From NCBI RefSeq assembly GCF_003226555.1, contig NZ_QKQS01000013.1, forward strand, positions 347,890 to 411,889: a DNA stretch of 64,000 nucleotides, in the 5' to 3' direction. The position numbers were made by a program, and so were the translations under genes. This DNA is from Rhodopseudomonas palustris (GTDB lineage: Bacteria > Pseudomonadota > Alphaproteobacteria > Rhizobiales > Xanthobacteraceae). The notes beneath the pieces are model-generated. The model was not told the origin of the DNA and searched no databases. It saw only the letters and a list, made by a program, of their open reading frames with translations. Shown in pieces: positions 1-10,185 of this stretch (its first letter is position 1; every line of letters begins with the position of its first letter).

Positions 1-92
1 GACATCTTAAGCTCTTGTCCAATCATCGATTTACGGCGCCACCGTGACCACCTCCCAGATCCCCTGGAAAGTGGCGGCACCATCCACACCTC

Positions 93-545
93 TTAGTCTC
101 GCCGCTGCCAACGACCGGCCTCGTCGGCCTGCCAATAAGTGACGTCGAACGCACGCGCTTTGCACTGTTTCCAGGCGTCGCGAGCCAGCGCCACCGCTTC
201 GTCGTCCTCGCCGTTAAACAGTAGGACAATTCTCTCGTAGCTGTCCGAATCCGCTGGTAGCGCAGCGTTGTCGACCAGGAACCGAACATGAGCCTCGTTC
301 GGTCTGCCCTCACCCGCAATCAGTAGAATCGGCTGATGCGCCGCATCCGCCGCACGCCAAGTGGCATGCGGCAGAAACGAATCCTCACGATAGGTCCACA
401 GGTGAGAATCGAGCGCATCAGCCCTTTCCTCCGAGGTCGACTGCACCACCACCCGCCAGCCGCGCGCGAGCGATTTCTCGAGCAGCGGCGGCAGCACCTG
501 TTCGATGGTCCTGCCTTGCAGGTGGTAGAACAGCACTTCGGTCAT
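93..545 (-). CDS. holC: DNA polymerase III chi subunit HolC
   Basis: This 150-residue protein matches the chi subunit of the DNA polymerase III clamp loader complex, which links the replisome to single-strand binding protein. It opens with MTEVLFYHLQ and has the family pattern of a small alpha/beta protein: a segment of the type LLEKSLARGWRVVV, then the LDSHLWTYREDSFLPHA block typical of HolC, and a late IVLLFNGEDDEAVALAR helix region. The reading frame is open further upstream, but the ATG at 545 gives the usual family length and start. It lies directly downstream of pepA on the same strand, a neighbour pairing common in alphaproteobacteria and probably co-transcribed. The 92 bases between its stop and the window edge show no gene. 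Confidence 0.93.
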   Translation of the reverse strand: MTEVLFYHLQGRTIEQVLPPLLEKSLARGWRVVVQSTSEERADALDSHLWTYREDSFLPHATWRAADAAHQPILLIAGEGRPNEAHVRFLVDNAALPADSDSYERIVLLFNGEDDEAVALARDAWKQCKARAFDVTYWQADEAGRWQRRD

Positions 546-555
546 CGCGGTGCTA

Positions 556-2058
556 TTACTTCTTGGATTCGTAATACTCCGCCACGAGCTGATTGAGCAG
601 CCGGACGCCGTAGCCCGAGCCCCAGCTCTGATTGATGTCGTTCTTCGGCGCCCCCATCGCGGTGCCGGCGATATCAAGATGTGCCCATGGCGTCCCGTCC
701 ACAAATCGCTGCAGGAATTGCGCCGCAGTGATCGAGCCGCCATTGCGCGAGCCGGTGTTCTTCATGTCGGCGAACTGGGAGTCGATCTGCTTGTCGTATT
801 CCGGTCCGAGCGGCATGCGCCACACCTTCTCGCCGGTCGACTGGCCGACCGCGGTCAGACGTTCCGCAAGCTGATCGTTGTTGGAGAACAGGCCTGCGTA
901 GTCGGTGCCGAGCGCGACCATGATGGCGCCGGTCAGCGTCGCCAGATCCACCATGAATTTCGGCTTGTGCTTCTGCGCCACGTACCAAAGCACGTCGGCC
1001 AGGACCAAGCGGCCTTCGGCATCGGTGTTGATGATTTCGATGGTCTGCCCCGACATCGAGGTGACGATGTCACCGGGGCGCTGGGCATTGCCGTCCGGCA
1101 TGTTCTCGACGAGGCCGATCGCGCCGACGACATTGACCTTGGCCTTGCGGGCAGCGAGCGCATGCATCAGGCCGACGACACAGGCGGCGCCGCCCATGTC
1201 ACCCTTCATGTCTTCCATGCTGGCCGACGGCTTGATCGAAATGCCGCCGGTGTCGAAGCAGACGCCCTTGCCGACGAAGGCCAGCGGCTGCTCGCTCTTC
1301 TTACCGCCGTTCCACCGCATGATCACAGTGCGGCCGGGATGCGCCGAGCCCTGCGACACGCCGAGCAGTGCGCCCATCTTGAGTTGGGTCATCGCCTTGA
1401 CGTCGAGGATCTGCACCTCGACGCCGAGCTTCTTGAGCTGCGCCGCGCGCTTGGCGAACTCTTCCGGATACAGCACGTTCGGCGGCTCGTTGACGAGTTC
1501 GCGCGCCAGGATCACGCCGTCGACGACGTGGCTGTCCGGTGTGAAGGCCTTCTTCGCCGCAGCCGGATCCGCCACCGCAATCGACACGCTGGCGTTCAGC
1601 GCGCCGGCATCGTCGTCCTTCTTCTTGGTCTTGTAGCGATCGAACTTGTACGCCCGCAGCCGGATGCCTGACGCCAGCGTCCCCGCCTGCTCCGGCTGCA
1701 TTGCTCCGCCGGGAAGATCCGCGATCACCGTGACGTCCGTATCCGCGGCGCCGATCTTGCCGGCGACCGTGCCACCGAGCTTCAGCAGGTCGTAATCCTT
1801 GATCGATCCGACCTTGCCGGTGCCGATCACGATCAGCCGCCCGGCCTTCAGCCCCTCCGGCGCAAGCAGATCCAAGGCCGAACCGGACTTGCCCTTGAAC
1901 TGGCTGCTCGCGACGGCGCGCTTGACGGTCGCGACCGCCACGCCCAATGCCTTGGTCGCCGCCGAGCCGAACTTCAGCGCGTCGTCACAGAACACGATCA
2001 GCGTGCCGCGCGCGGGCGCAGAAAACGGGACGAAACCGACCTTGACGGCGTCGGGCAT
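556..2058 (-). CDS. pepA: Leucyl aminopeptidase PepA (M17 family)
   Basis: Cytosolic M17 metalloaminopeptidase that releases N-terminal residues, usually leucine, from peptides. The family signature [12 protein letters not shown] is present, as are the metal- and substrate-site blocks [17 protein letters not shown] and MKGDMGGAA. Length is 500 residues, normal for the family. Two in-frame ATGs sit at 2064 and 2058. A GGAGGA ribosome binding site abuts the first ATG directly but is six bases from the second, so 2058 is the better start. Its stop lies 10 bases before the holC start, suggesting a pepA-holC operon. It is divergent from lptF across a 400-base gap, an arrangement conserved in related genomes. 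Confidence 0.96.
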   Translation of the reverse strand: MPDAVKVGFVPFSAPARGTLIVFCDDALKFGSAATKALGVAVATVKRAVASSQFKGKSGSALDLLAPEGLKAGRLIVIGTGKVGSIKDYDLLKLGGTVAGKIGAADTDVTVIADLPGGAMQPEQAGTLASGIRLRAYKFDRYKTKKKDDDAGALNASVSIAVADPAAAKKAFTPDSHVVDGVILARELVNEPPNVLYPEEFAKRAAQLKKLGVEVQILDVKAMTQLKMGALLGVSQGSAHPGRTVIMRWNGGKKSEQPLAFVGKGVCFDTGGISIKPSASMEDMKGDMGGAACVVGLMHALAARKAKVNVVGAIGLVENMPDGNAQRPGDIVTSMSGQTIEIINTDAEGRLVLADVLWYVAQKHKPKFMVDLATLTGAIMVALGTDYAGLFSNNDQLAERLTAVGQSTGEKVWRMPLGPEYDKQIDSQFADMKNTGSRNGGSITAAQFLQRFVDGTPWAHLDIAGTAMGAPKNDINQSWGSGYGVRLLNQLVAEYYESKK

Positions 2059-2471
2059 TGGCATTCCTCCAAAAAACGGGCTGTCGGCGAAAACGGTCCG
2101 GCAGGCGCGGGTCCAAAGCCGTTGTTTTGGAGCGTTGAGGCGTCAAGTCAAGACAACATCGCTAAGCTGCGCAGCTTTCACGGGAAAGTGGATTGCGTCC
2201 CGGCCGGCCAGCAGATTGGTGCACAGGCACAAGGCGCGGCGGGCGAGTCGGCGCTTGGTTTCATTGCGCGCGATCAGAATCTGTGGTCTTCCGGCCGCAG
2301 TCGGGGTCCGTTAACCATATCCCCAGTGCGCCGCGGCACGGCCATTTTGTTGACAGATCAGACAGATGGTAATGGCAACCTGGGACAAGGTCGGACCTTC
2401 CGCCCTGGGGAGGATTCATCATGAATCCGGGCGGCCGTTAGAACCGGATCCAAGGGGATCGTACTGAGGCG
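2059..2471. other. Intergenic region between divergent pepA and lptF
   Basis: About 410 bases separate the divergent pepA and lptF genes. No convincing coding sequence is visible on either strand. It must hold both promoters. A TTGACA hexamer at 2350-2355 faces lptF, but no strong -10 element lies at the right distance, so I do not call a promoter. The pepA ribosome binding site GGAGGA is at 2065-2070. Confidence 0.6.
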
Positions 2472-3638
2472 ATGGGCTCCATCGACAGCTATATCTTCCG
2501 CACGACGCTGATTTCGTTTGCGGTGGTGATGGGTAGCCTGACGGGTGTGATCTGGATCACCCAGGCGCTGCGCGGCATCGATTTGATGACCAGCCAGGGC
2601 CAGACCATCGTCACGTTCCTCGGCCTGACCGGCCTCGCCGTCCCCGTGCTGGTGCTGGTGATCGCGCCGATCGCGTTGATGATCGCGGTGGCCCACACCC
2701 TGAGCCGGCTTGCGACCGATTCGGAAATCATCGTGATGAATGCCGCCGGACTGTCGCCGATCCGGCTGTTCCGACCGTTCTTCTACGCAACGCTGGTGGT
2801 GGCTGCGCTGGTGATCGTGATCGGCGCCTATATCGCGCCGGACGGTCTTCGCCGGATTGCACGCTGGGACAGCGAAATCACCGCCGACGTGCTCGCCAAT
2901 GTGCTGCAACCCGGCCGCTTCGCGCAGCTCGAGCCCGGCCTGACGATCCGTGTCCGCGAGAGGCAGCCCGGAGGCATGCTGGTCGGGGTGTTTATCGACG
3001 ACGCCCGAGACCCGAACGAGCGGGTCAGCATCATCGCCGATCACGGCACCGTCCTGAAGAACGAGAAAGGTTCTTTCCTGGTCTTGGAAGACGGCCATCT
3101 CGAGCGTTTCCAGACCGGCAAGCAGGAGCCGGCCCTGGTCGCCTTCAGCCGCTATGCATTCGACATGTCGAAATTCTCCCGCGCCCGCGACGTCTCCTAC
3201 GGAATCCGCGAGCGATATCTGTGGGAATTGCTGTGGCCGCCGGCCAACGATCCGCTGCTGGCGCGCCTGCCGACCGAGTTCCGGTCGGAGATGCACGACC
3301 GCCTGCTCGCCCCGATCTACCCCTTCTTCTTTGCCACGGTGGCGTTCGCGTTTCTCGGCCTGGCCCGGACGACGCGGCAGAGTCGGACCTTCTCGATGAT
3401 CGGTGCGGTGCTGGTCGCCTTCTTGGTGCGGCTGGCGGGGTTTGCGTTGTCGGTGATCGCCAACAAGACGCCCTACGTCGCGGGACTGCAATATCTGCTG
3501 CTGGCGGTCGCGATCGCGGCCTGCCTGTGGCTGATCAAGCGCAACGTCGTGATCGAACCGCCGGTGCGGCTGACCGAGGCGCTCAACAGCTTCAACGCCT
3601 CGCTGCTCCGGTTGATCCGGCGCCCGGCGGCGGCCTGA
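2472..3638 (+). CDS. lptF: LPS export ABC transporter permease LptF
   Basis: Inner-membrane permease of the LptB2FG transporter that extracts lipopolysaccharide from the inner membrane and pushes it onto the periplasmic bridge. The 388-residue protein has the YjgP/YjgQ layout: an N-terminal membrane segment after MGSIDSYIFRTTL, two further helices (about residues 50-80 and 95-125), a periplasmic jellyroll-like domain in the middle, and three C-terminal helices from about residue 275. The block HTLSRLATDSEIIVMNAAGL is characteristic of the family. It starts an operon with lptG (13 bases on) and lptD, so the three outer-membrane LPS genes are together. LptB is not in this window. Confidence 0.95.
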   Translation: MGSIDSYIFRTTLISFAVVMGSLTGVIWITQALRGIDLMTSQGQTIVTFLGLTGLAVPVLVLVIAPIALMIAVAHTLSRLATDSEIIVMNAAGLSPIRLFRPFFYATLVVAALVIVIGAYIAPDGLRRIARWDSEITADVLANVLQPGRFAQLEPGLTIRVRERQPGGMLVGVFIDDARDPNERVSIIADHGTVLKNEKGSFLVLEDGHLERFQTGKQEPALVAFSRYAFDMSKFSRARDVSYGIRERYLWELLWPPANDPLLARLPTEFRSEMHDRLLAPIYPFFFATVAFAFLGLARTTRQSRTFSMIGAVLVAFLVRLAGFALSVIANKTPYVAGLQYLLLAVAIAACLWLIKRNVVIEPPVRLTEALNSFNASLLRLIRRPAAA

Positions 3639-3651
3639 TGCGGAGCGCATG

Positions 3652-4737
3652 ATGGTCGTCAACACGCTCGGACGCTATTTCGCCCGCCGCTTTGTGATCG
3701 CCTCGCTCGGCGTCTTCTTCGGGCTGTTCGTGCTGCTGGTGTTCGTCGACTATATCGACCTGCTGCGTCGCGCCGGCGGCCTTGCCGTGTCGGCCTTCTA
3801 TGTGGCGCAGGCGTCGTTCTGCCGGGTGCCGCAACTGCTGGAGCGGCTGCTGCCGTTCTGCATCCTGATCGGAGGCATGACCTGCTACCTGGCGCTGTCG
3901 CGCAGTCTCGAACTGGTGGTGGCGCGGGCCGCAGGACTTTCGGCCTGGGAGTTCATCTCGCCGGCATTGTGGAGCGCCATTGCGATCGGGATCTTCGCCA
4001 CCGCGGTGTTCAATCCGCTGTCTGCGCACATGCAGGAGCGGGCCAAACAAATGGAAGCCGAAATGTTCGGCGAGAACACCGGGGGGCTGCAGGACGCCAA
4101 CGGCTTTTGGATGAATCAGGTCAATGCCGATGGCCAGGCGATCATCAACGCCGCGCGCAGCCAACAGCAGGGCGCGGTCCTGACCGGCATCACCGTGTTT
4201 CGCTTCGAGCCGGATTTCCAGTTCAAGGACCGAATCGAGGCGCGCGAGGCCGTGCTGGAGCCAGGCCATTGGCTGCTGAAGAACGTGCGCCGTTATACGC
4301 TGGAAGGCGCTCCGGTCGATCAAGACACGCTCGAGTTGCCGACATCCCTCACCCTTGCGCAGGTTCGGAACAGCTTTGCCACGCCGGAAAGTGTGTCTTT
4401 TTGGCAACTTCCGTCCTACATCAAATCCTCGGAAAACTCCGGTTTCGCAACGGCGGGCTACCGCCTGCAGTATCACAAGCTGCTGGCAAAGCCGTTTTTG
4501 TTGGCCGCGATGGTCATGCTAGCTGCTTCTGTCAGCTTGCGATTCTTCCGTTTCGGCGGCGTGCAAAAGATGGTTTTGAGTGGCGTGGCGGCAGGCTTTC
4601 TGCTCTATATCCTGTCGAAAGTGACTGAGGACTTGAGCAAGGCTGAATTGATGCATCCGCTTGCTGCGGCGTGGTTGCCTGTGTGTGTGGGCGGTCTCGC
4701 TGGATTTTTGGCCCTGCTCTATCAGGAGGACGGATAG
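3652..4737 (+). CDS. lptG: LPS export ABC transporter permease LptG
   Basis: Second permease of the LptB2FG lipopolysaccharide exporter, partner of the upstream LptF. The protein of about 361 residues has the same YjgP/YjgQ topology: helices near residues 12-35, 60-80 and 95-115, a large periplasmic domain, then three C-terminal helices. The segment CYLALSRSLELVVARAAGLS corresponds to the coupling region equivalent to that of LptF. Tandem ATGs occur at 3649 and 3652. The GGAG at 3642-3645 is three bases from the first and six from the second, so 3652 is favoured. Its stop codon shares one base with the GTG start of lptD, indicating translational coupling. Confidence 0.95.
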   Translation: MVVNTLGRYFARRFVIASLGVFFGLFVLLVFVDYIDLLRRAGGLAVSAFYVAQASFCRVPQLLERLLPFCILIGGMTCYLALSRSLELVVARAAGLSAWEFISPALWSAIAIGIFATAVFNPLSAHMQERAKQMEAEMFGENTGGLQDANGFWMNQVNADGQAIINAARSQQQGAVLTGITVFRFEPDFQFKDRIEAREAVLEPGHWLLKNVRRYTLEGAPVDQDTLELPTSLTLAQVRNSFATPESVSFWQLPSYIKSSENSGFATAGYRLQYHKLLAKPFLLAAMVMLAASVSLRFFRFGGVQKMVLSGVAAGFLLYILSKVTEDLSKAELMHPLAAAWLPVCVGGLAGFLALLYQEDG

Positions 4738-7244
4738 TGGCTGAGATGGCCGCCCTCCGTGGAAAGCTGTCGACCAAGCGTCGGCGCACCAAGGTGCGCC
4801 GCGAGCGTGTGGTCACGGCCGTATTGCTGACGCCGTTCGCCGTGCTCGCGCTTGCGGGCGGGATGCAGGCTGTCGCGATCGATTCCGCCTCCGCCCAGAG
4901 CTACAACTACAATCCGCGCCCTGCCCGGCCAAGGCCGCCGCCCGCGGCCAATAACGGCCAGATGCTGGTTCAGGCCACCGAGGTCAATTACGACTACAAC
5001 AACAAGCGCGTCGCCGCGGTCGGCAACGTGCAGATGTACTACAACGGCACCACCGTCGAAGCCGATCGGCTGGTCTACGACCAGGACACCAAACGGCTGC
5101 GCGCGGAAGGAAACGTCCGCATGACCGATGCGGACGGCAAGATCACCTACGCCAACTTCCTCGATCTGTCGGACGATTATCGCGACGGCTTCGTCGACTC
5201 GCTGCGCGTCGACACCGCGCAGGACACCCGAATCGCCGCCTCGCGCGCAGACCGCACCGGCGGCAGCTACAACGTGTTTCAGAACGGCGTGTACACCGCC
5301 TGCGCGCCTTGCAAGGACGATCCGAAGAAGCCGCCGCTGTGGCAGGTCAAGGGCGCCCGGATCATCCACGACCAAACCGACAAGATGCTGTATTTCGAGG
5401 ACGCCCGAATCGAGTTCTTCGGCGTCCCGCTGGCGTACATGCCGTATCTGTCGACGCCCGATCCGACGGTGAAGCGCAAGACCGGCTTCCTGATGCCGTT
5501 CTATAGCAGCAACACCACGTTCGGCTCCGGTTTCGAAATTCCGTTCTATTGGGCGCTGGCGCCCGACTACGACGTCACGCTGACGCCGCGCATCACCACC
5601 AAGCAGGGCCTGCTGATGCAGGGCGAGTTCCGGCAGCGGCTGCTGGACGGCGCCTACCAGATCCGCGCCTACGGCATCAACCAGTCCGATCCCGCCGCGT
5701 TCGGCAGCGGTCCTGGCAACCGCGACCTTCGCGGCGCCGTCGATACCCAGGGCCAGTTCGCCCTCAACGACAAGTGGGTATGGGGCTGGGAAGGCGTGCT
5801 GATGTCCGATCGCGCGTTCTTCCTCGACTATCGGCTTGCGCAGTATCGCGACAGCTGGGGCACGTTCCTCAACCAGACGACCGAGGCGACCTCGCAGATC
5901 TATCTGACCGGCGTCGGCAACCGGTCGTATTTCGACATTCGCGCGATCTATTATCTCGGCTGGGCCGCTGCGGACATTCAGGGCCAGATCCCGGTCATCC
6001 ACCCGGTGCTCGACTATTCGAAGACGCTCGATCAGAACATCTTCGGCGGTGAGTTCAGCTACAAGTTCAACCTGACCAGCCTGAGCCGGCAGACCGCGCA
6101 GTTCGATCCGGTCACGACGATCGCGAACACCACCGGGCTGTGCCTCAACACCTCTGCCGACCCGGCGGCCCGACTGCCGTCGAGCTGTCTGTTGCGCGGC
6201 GTTCCCGGCACCTATACGCGGCTGACCGCGCAGGCCGACTGGCGGCGTTCGTTCACCGATCCCTATGGTCAGATCTGGACGCCGTTCGCTTCGCTGCGCG
6301 CCGATGCGATCGACGCTTCGATCTCGAACCAGCCGGGCGTGTCGAACTATCTGACCCCTGGCGATACTCAGACGATGCGGCTGATGCCGACCGTCGGCCT
6401 CGAATATCGCTACCCGTTCATCAACGTGCAGCCGTGGGGCACGACCACGATCGAGCCGATCGCGCAAGTGATCATCCGCCCGAACGAGTCCTACGCCGGC
6501 AAGCTGCCGAACGAAGACGCGCAGACCATGGTGTTCGACACCAGCAATCTGTTCAGCGTCGACAAGTTCTCCGGCTACGACCGCGTCGAAGGCGGTGGTC
6601 GCGCCAACGTCGGCATTCAGGCGACGACGCAGTTCGATCAGGGCGGCTCGATCAACGTGCTGTTCGGCCAGTCCTATCAGTTGTTCGGCCTGAATTCGTT
6701 TGCTGTCGCTGATGCAACAAACACCGGTCTCGACTCGGGCCTGGCCAAGCCGAAGTCCGACTATGTCGGCCGGGTATCGTACTCGCCGAACTCGACCTAC
6801 AAGTTCACCACCCGCGCCCGCTTCAATGAAGCGACGTTCAACGTCGAGCGGTTCGAAGCCGAGGCCAGCGCCAGCTTCAATCGCTGGTCGGTGAGCATGA
6901 TCTACGGCAACTACGCGGAGCAGCCGGATCTCGGCTTCCTGACTCGTCGCCAGGGCATTCTGGGAACCGGAACTTTCAAGCTTGCCTCCAATTGGGTGGT
7001 GTCCGGCGGCGCCCGTTGGGACCTTGAGGCCAACCGGATCAATCAGTATATCGTCGGGGCAGGCTACGTTGATGACTGCTTCGTGTTGGCGGTCAACTAT
7101 GTGACCGGATATTCGTACGCCAACTACGGAACCACGCCGACGCTCACTCACTCCGTCATGCTGCAGCTCGGGCTGAGGACGATCGGCATGACAGCGATGC
7201 AGCAGAGTGTGTCTGGTGCATCGAGCGGCATGTTCAGCCAATAA
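4737..7244 (+). CDS. lptD: LPS-assembly protein LptD
   Basis: Outer-membrane beta-barrel that inserts lipopolysaccharide into the outer leaflet. The chosen start is the GTG at 4737, which overlaps the last base of the lptG stop and sits six bases after a strong AGGAGGA site; an ATG at 4746 is the alternative. The 835-residue product has a basic N-terminus and a hydrophobic signal segment ending near AIDSASAQS. An OstA/LptA-like periplasmic domain follows (roughly residues 55-180, repeated VTATNVNY-type strands such as EVNYDYNNKRVAAVGNV), and a long LptD barrel fills the rest. Cysteines are present (CAPC, CLNTS, SSCLL), but I cannot assign the disulfide pairs. Confidence 0.95.
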   Translation: MAEMAALRGKLSTKRRRTKVRRERVVTAVLLTPFAVLALAGGMQAVAIDSASAQSYNYNPRPARPRPPPAANNGQMLVQATEVNYDYNNKRVAAVGNVQMYYNGTTVEADRLVYDQDTKRLRAEGNVRMTDADGKITYANFLDLSDDYRDGFVDSLRVDTAQDTRIAASRADRTGGSYNVFQNGVYTACAPCKDDPKKPPLWQVKGARIIHDQTDKMLYFEDARIEFFGVPLAYMPYLSTPDPTVKRKTGFLMPFYSSNTTFGSGFEIPFYWALAPDYDVTLTPRITTKQGLLMQGEFRQRLLDGAYQIRAYGINQSDPAAFGSGPGNRDLRGAVDTQGQFALNDKWVWGWEGVLMSDRAFFLDYRLAQYRDSWGTFLNQTTEATSQIYLTGVGNRSYFDIRAIYYLGWAAADIQGQIPVIHPVLDYSKTLDQNIFGGEFSYKFNLTSLSRQTAQFDPVTTIANTTGLCLNTSADPAARLPSSCLLRGVPGTYTRLTAQADWRRSFTDPYGQIWTPFASLRADAIDASISNQPGVSNYLTPGDTQTMRLMPTVGLEYRYPFINVQPWGTTTIEPIAQVIIRPNESYAGKLPNEDAQTMVFDTSNLFSVDKFSGYDRVEGGGRANVGIQATTQFDQGGSINVLFGQSYQLFGLNSFAVADATNTGLDSGLAKPKSDYVGRVSYSPNSTYKFTTRARFNEATFNVERFEAEASASFNRWSVSMIYGNYAEQPDLGFLTRRQGILGTGTFKLASNWVVSGGARWDLEANRINQYIVGAGYVDDCFVLAVNYVTGYSYANYGTTPTLTHSVMLQLGLRTIGMTAMQQSVSGASSGMFSQ

Positions 7245-7323
7245 CGCGCGCTGCGCGGGCCTGAACTGTCTTTCCGGCGCGCGACGACCCAACATCCCTG
7301 CGGCTGTGAGGTAAACGCGACCT

Positions 7324-8244
7324 ATGACGATCAAGCTCTTCCTTCGTATCCTCGGCTTGGCACTGTGCTGCGCGGTGGCAATCCCCGGTCTTGGAACGGT
7401 CGCGACGCGGGCGCAGTCGGTGGTCGTCATGGTGAACGGAGAACCGATCACCAGTTTCGACATCGAGCAGCGCGCGAAACTGAACCGGCTGTCTCACAAG
7501 AACGACACTCGGCAGCAGGTGCTGGATGATCTGATCGACGAGAAGGTCAAGATCAAGGAAGCCAAGAAGTACGGCGTCAATCCCACCGATTCAGACATCG
7601 ACTCGTCTTTCGCTTCGATGGCATCACGGATGCGGATGACGCCCGCGCAAATGACGAAAATGCTGGCGGCTCAGGGAATTCGCCCCGACACGCTGAAGTC
7701 GCGCATCAAGGCCGAAATGGTCTGGAGCAGCTTGGTGCGTGGACGCTTCAAGGACAGTCTTCAGGTCAGCGAGCGCGAGATTCAGTCGCAGCTCAAGGGC
7801 AATGACGACTCCAAGGCGGTCGAAAGCTACGAGTATCAACTTCGGCCGATCGTGATGATCGTCTCGCGCGGCTCCGGATCGATCGATGCTCGCCGCAAGG
7901 AAGCTGAGCAGCTTCGTGGTCGGGTCTCGAGTTGCCAAGAGGCCGACCGACTGTTCAAGGCGCTACCGAATGCGGCGATCCGCGGAACCGTCGTCAAGAC
8001 GTCCGCCGACCTACCTCAGGCCCTGCGCGACATCCTCGACAAGACCCCAGTCGGCCACCTCACTGCTCCTGAAGTGACCAAACAGGGAATTGAGATGGTG
8101 GCGTTGTGCGGACGCAAAGCGTCGACCGCGGACACCCCACGGAAGCGCGAGATCCGTGAGAAGATCTTCGCCGAGAAGTTCACGGCGAAGTCGAAGGAAT
8201 ATCTGCAGGAAGTCCGCAAGTCTGCGATGATCGAGCAGCGCTGA
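7324..8244 (+). CDS. SurA-like periplasmic chaperone
   Basis: A 306-residue secreted protein with a signal peptide ending near ATRAQS. A SurA N-terminal chaperone domain follows: VVVMVNGEPITSFDIEQRAK, then LDDLIDEKVKIKEAKKYGVN. SurA escorts outer-membrane proteins such as LptD through the periplasm, and the gene lies just after lptD. It is much shorter than E. coli SurA (about 430 residues, two parvulin domains). Here at most one degenerate parvulin-like region is visible, about residues 165-265, so isomerase activity is doubtful and chaperone function more likely. This reduced form seems common in alphaproteobacteria, from general knowledge. Co-transcription with lptD and pdxA is likely. Confidence 0.85.
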   Translation: MTIKLFLRILGLALCCAVAIPGLGTVATRAQSVVVMVNGEPITSFDIEQRAKLNRLSHKNDTRQQVLDDLIDEKVKIKEAKKYGVNPTDSDIDSSFASMASRMRMTPAQMTKMLAAQGIRPDTLKSRIKAEMVWSSLVRGRFKDSLQVSEREIQSQLKGNDDSKAVESYEYQLRPIVMIVSRGSGSIDARRKEAEQLRGRVSSCQEADRLFKALPNAAIRGTVVKTSADLPQALRDILDKTPVGHLTAPEVTKQGIEMVALCGRKASTADTPRKREIREKIFAEKFTAKSKEYLQEVRKSAMIEQR

Positions 8245-8304
8245 TCGTCGGCGGAACTGCCTTTCGCATGCTGCGTCGGCGACGTGAAAACGATGTGGAC
8301 CGAA

Positions 8305-9309
8305 ATGGCAAAACCACTGGCGCTGACGCTAGGCGAGCCCGCGGGTATCGGCCCCGATATCACGCTGGCGGCTTGGCTACAGCGAAAGCGACACGATATC
8401 CCCCCGTTCTACGTCGTCGGTGACGCCGGCAGTGTCGCGCGCCGCGCTGCCGTGCTCGGTCTCGACGTCGCCATTGCCGAAATCCGCCCCCAGGATGCCG
8501 TATCGGCCTTCGCAGACGCCCTCCCGGTCGTCCCGACCGGATTGAAAGCAACGGCGGCGCCCGGCAGGCCGGACGGCTCCAGCGCCGCTTCGGCGGTCGC
8601 CTCGATCGAACAGGCCGTCGCCGACGTGAGTGAAGGCCGCGCGGCAGCGATCGTCACCAATCCGATCGCCAAGAGCGTGCTGTACCAGGCCGGCTTCCAT
8701 TATCCGGGCCATACCGAATTTCTCGCCGAGTTGGCGAAGCGCGACGGCGTTGTGCCGCAGCCGGTGATGATGCTGTGGTGCCCGTCGCTCGCCGTGGTGC
8801 CGGTCACGATCCATGTGTCGCTGCGCGACGCAATCGCCCAGCTCAGCACCGAGCTGATCGTGTCCACCGCGCGGATCGTGGTGCAGGACCTGCGCAGCCG
8901 GTTTGGCATCGCGCAGCCGCGGCTGGCCCTCGCCGGCCTCAATCCGCACGCCGGCGAGGACGGCTCGCTCGGCCGCGAGGACAGGGCCATCGTCGCGCCC
9001 GCGGTGGAAATCCTGCGCGGCGAAGGCGTCGATGCGCGGGGTCCGCTGCCCGCCGACACCATGTTTCACGCCGCCGCCCGACACACCTACGACTGCGCGA
9101 TCTGCATGTATCACGACCAGGCGCTGATCCCGATCAAGACAATCGCGTTCGACGAAGGTGTCAACGTCACGCTCGGCCTCCCCTTTGTCCGCACCTCGCC
9201 TGACCACGGCACCGCTTTCGACATTGCGGGCAGCGGACGAGCCAACCCGTCAAGCCTGATCGCCGCACTGAAGCTGGCCGCGCGAATGGCATCGGCCCAG
9301 ACCACATGA
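8305..9309 (+). CDS. pdxA: 4-hydroxythreonine-4-phosphate dehydrogenase PdxA
   Basis: NAD-dependent enzyme of pyridoxal 5-phosphate synthesis that oxidises 4-phosphohydroxy-L-threonine. The start [18 protein letters not shown] is the family N-terminus. Metal-binding histidines appear in [11 protein letters not shown], in the middle region [10 protein letters not shown] and in [13 protein letters not shown], and the C-terminal glycine-rich [12 protein letters not shown] block is present. Length is 334 residues from the ATG at 8305. ATG 8293 or GTG 8284 are in frame but carry no better ribosome site, and the family start fits 8305. The stop overlaps the rsmA start (ATGA), as in many proteobacteria where surA, pdxA and rsmA are adjacent. 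Confidence 0.94.
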   Translation: MAKPLALTLGEPAGIGPDITLAAWLQRKRHDIPPFYVVGDAGSVARRAAVLGLDVAIAEIRPQDAVSAFADALPVVPTGLKATAAPGRPDGSSAASAVASIEQAVADVSEGRAAAIVTNPIAKSVLYQAGFHYPGHTEFLAELAKRDGVVPQPVMMLWCPSLAVVPVTIHVSLRDAIAQLSTELIVSTARIVVQDLRSRFGIAQPRLALAGLNPHAGEDGSLGREDRAIVAPAVEILRGEGVDARGPLPADTMFHAAARHTYDCAICMYHDQALIPIKTIAFDEGVNVTLGLPFVRTSPDHGTAFDIAGSGRANPSSLIAALKLAARMASAQTT

Positions 9310-10169
9310 GCGCGATCGACGATCTGCCGCCGCTGCGCGAGGTGATCCGGCGGCATGATCTCGCGGCCCGCAAGTCGCTGGGCCAAAACTTCCTGCTCGA
9401 TCTCAATCTCACAGCACGGATCGCGCGGGCCGCCGGCCCGCTCGACGGCGTCACCGTGGTCGAGATCGGTCCCGGCCCTGGCGGCCTGACCCGGGCTCTG
9501 TTGGCAACTGGCGCCAAGCGCGTGATCGCGATCGAACGCGACGAGCGCGCACTCGGCGCGCTCGAAGAGATCGCCGCGCATTATCCCGGACGGCTGGAGA
9601 TCGTCAGCGGCGACGCCATGGAATTCGATCCGCGTCCGCTGCTGAACGGCGAGCGCGCTCGGATCGTTGCCAACCTGCCCTACAACATCGCGACGCCGCT
9701 GCTGATCGGCTGGCTATGCGCCGAGCCCTGGCCGCCATGGTACGAGATGATGGTGCTGATGTTTCAGCGCGAGGTGGCGCAGCGCATCGTCGCCCAGCAG
9801 GATGACGACGCCTATGGCCGGCTCGCGGTGCTGGCCAACTGGCGTGCAGAGACGCAGATGCTGTTCGACATTTCGCCGTCTGCCTTCGTGCCGCCGCCGA
9901 AGGTGACCTCGTCGGTGGTACGCTTGGTACCCCGCGCGCACCCTGAACCTTGCGATCGCGCAGCCCTCGAACAAGTCGCAGCCGCGGCGTTCGGCCAGCG
10001 CCGCAAGATGCTGCGTCAGAGTCTCAAATCGCTCGGCGTCGATCCGGCACGGCTGACCGCCGCCGCCGGGATCGATCCGGCTCGGCGAGCCGAGACCGTG
10101 CCGATATCCGGGTTTGTTGCCATGGCGAATGAATTGGCCAATAGTCGCGCGATAAGAACACAAGCCTGA
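9306..10169 (+). CDS. rsmA: 16S rRNA dimethyladenosine transferase RsmA (KsgA)
   Basis: S-adenosylmethionine-dependent methyltransferase that dimethylates two adjacent adenosines near the 3' end of 16S rRNA during small-subunit maturation. The 287-residue protein has the classic blocks: [14 protein letters not shown] near residue 25, the SAM-binding [15 protein letters not shown], and the catalytic [13 protein letters not shown]-terminal helical domain follows from about residue 200, including [15 protein letters not shown]. It overlaps pdxA by four bases and ends the surA-pdxA-rsmA portion of the operon. Confidence 0.96.
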   Translation: MSAIDDLPPLREVIRRHDLAARKSLGQNFLLDLNLTARIARAAGPLDGVTVVEIGPGPGGLTRALLATGAKRVIAIERDERALGALEEIAAHYPGRLEIVSGDAMEFDPRPLLNGERARIVANLPYNIATPLLIGWLCAEPWPPWYEMMVLMFQREVAQRIVAQQDDDAYGRLAVLANWRAETQMLFDISPSAFVPPPKVTSSVVRLVPRAHPEPCDRAALEQVAAAAFGQRRKMLRQSLKSLGVDPARLTAAAGIDPARRAETVPISGFVAMANELANSRAIRTQA

Positions 10170-10185
10170 AAGGGAGAAACCCGAC

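Noticed and set aside
2350-2378. A TTGACA-type promoter for the lptF operon
   Set aside because: The -35 hexamer is good, but nothing resembling a -10 element stands 16 to 18 bases on.
4722-7463. A 913-codon minus-strand frame opposite lptD
   Set aside because: Very long, but it is an antisense shadow of a high-GC gene; the translation has no recognisable domain and lptD is unambiguous.
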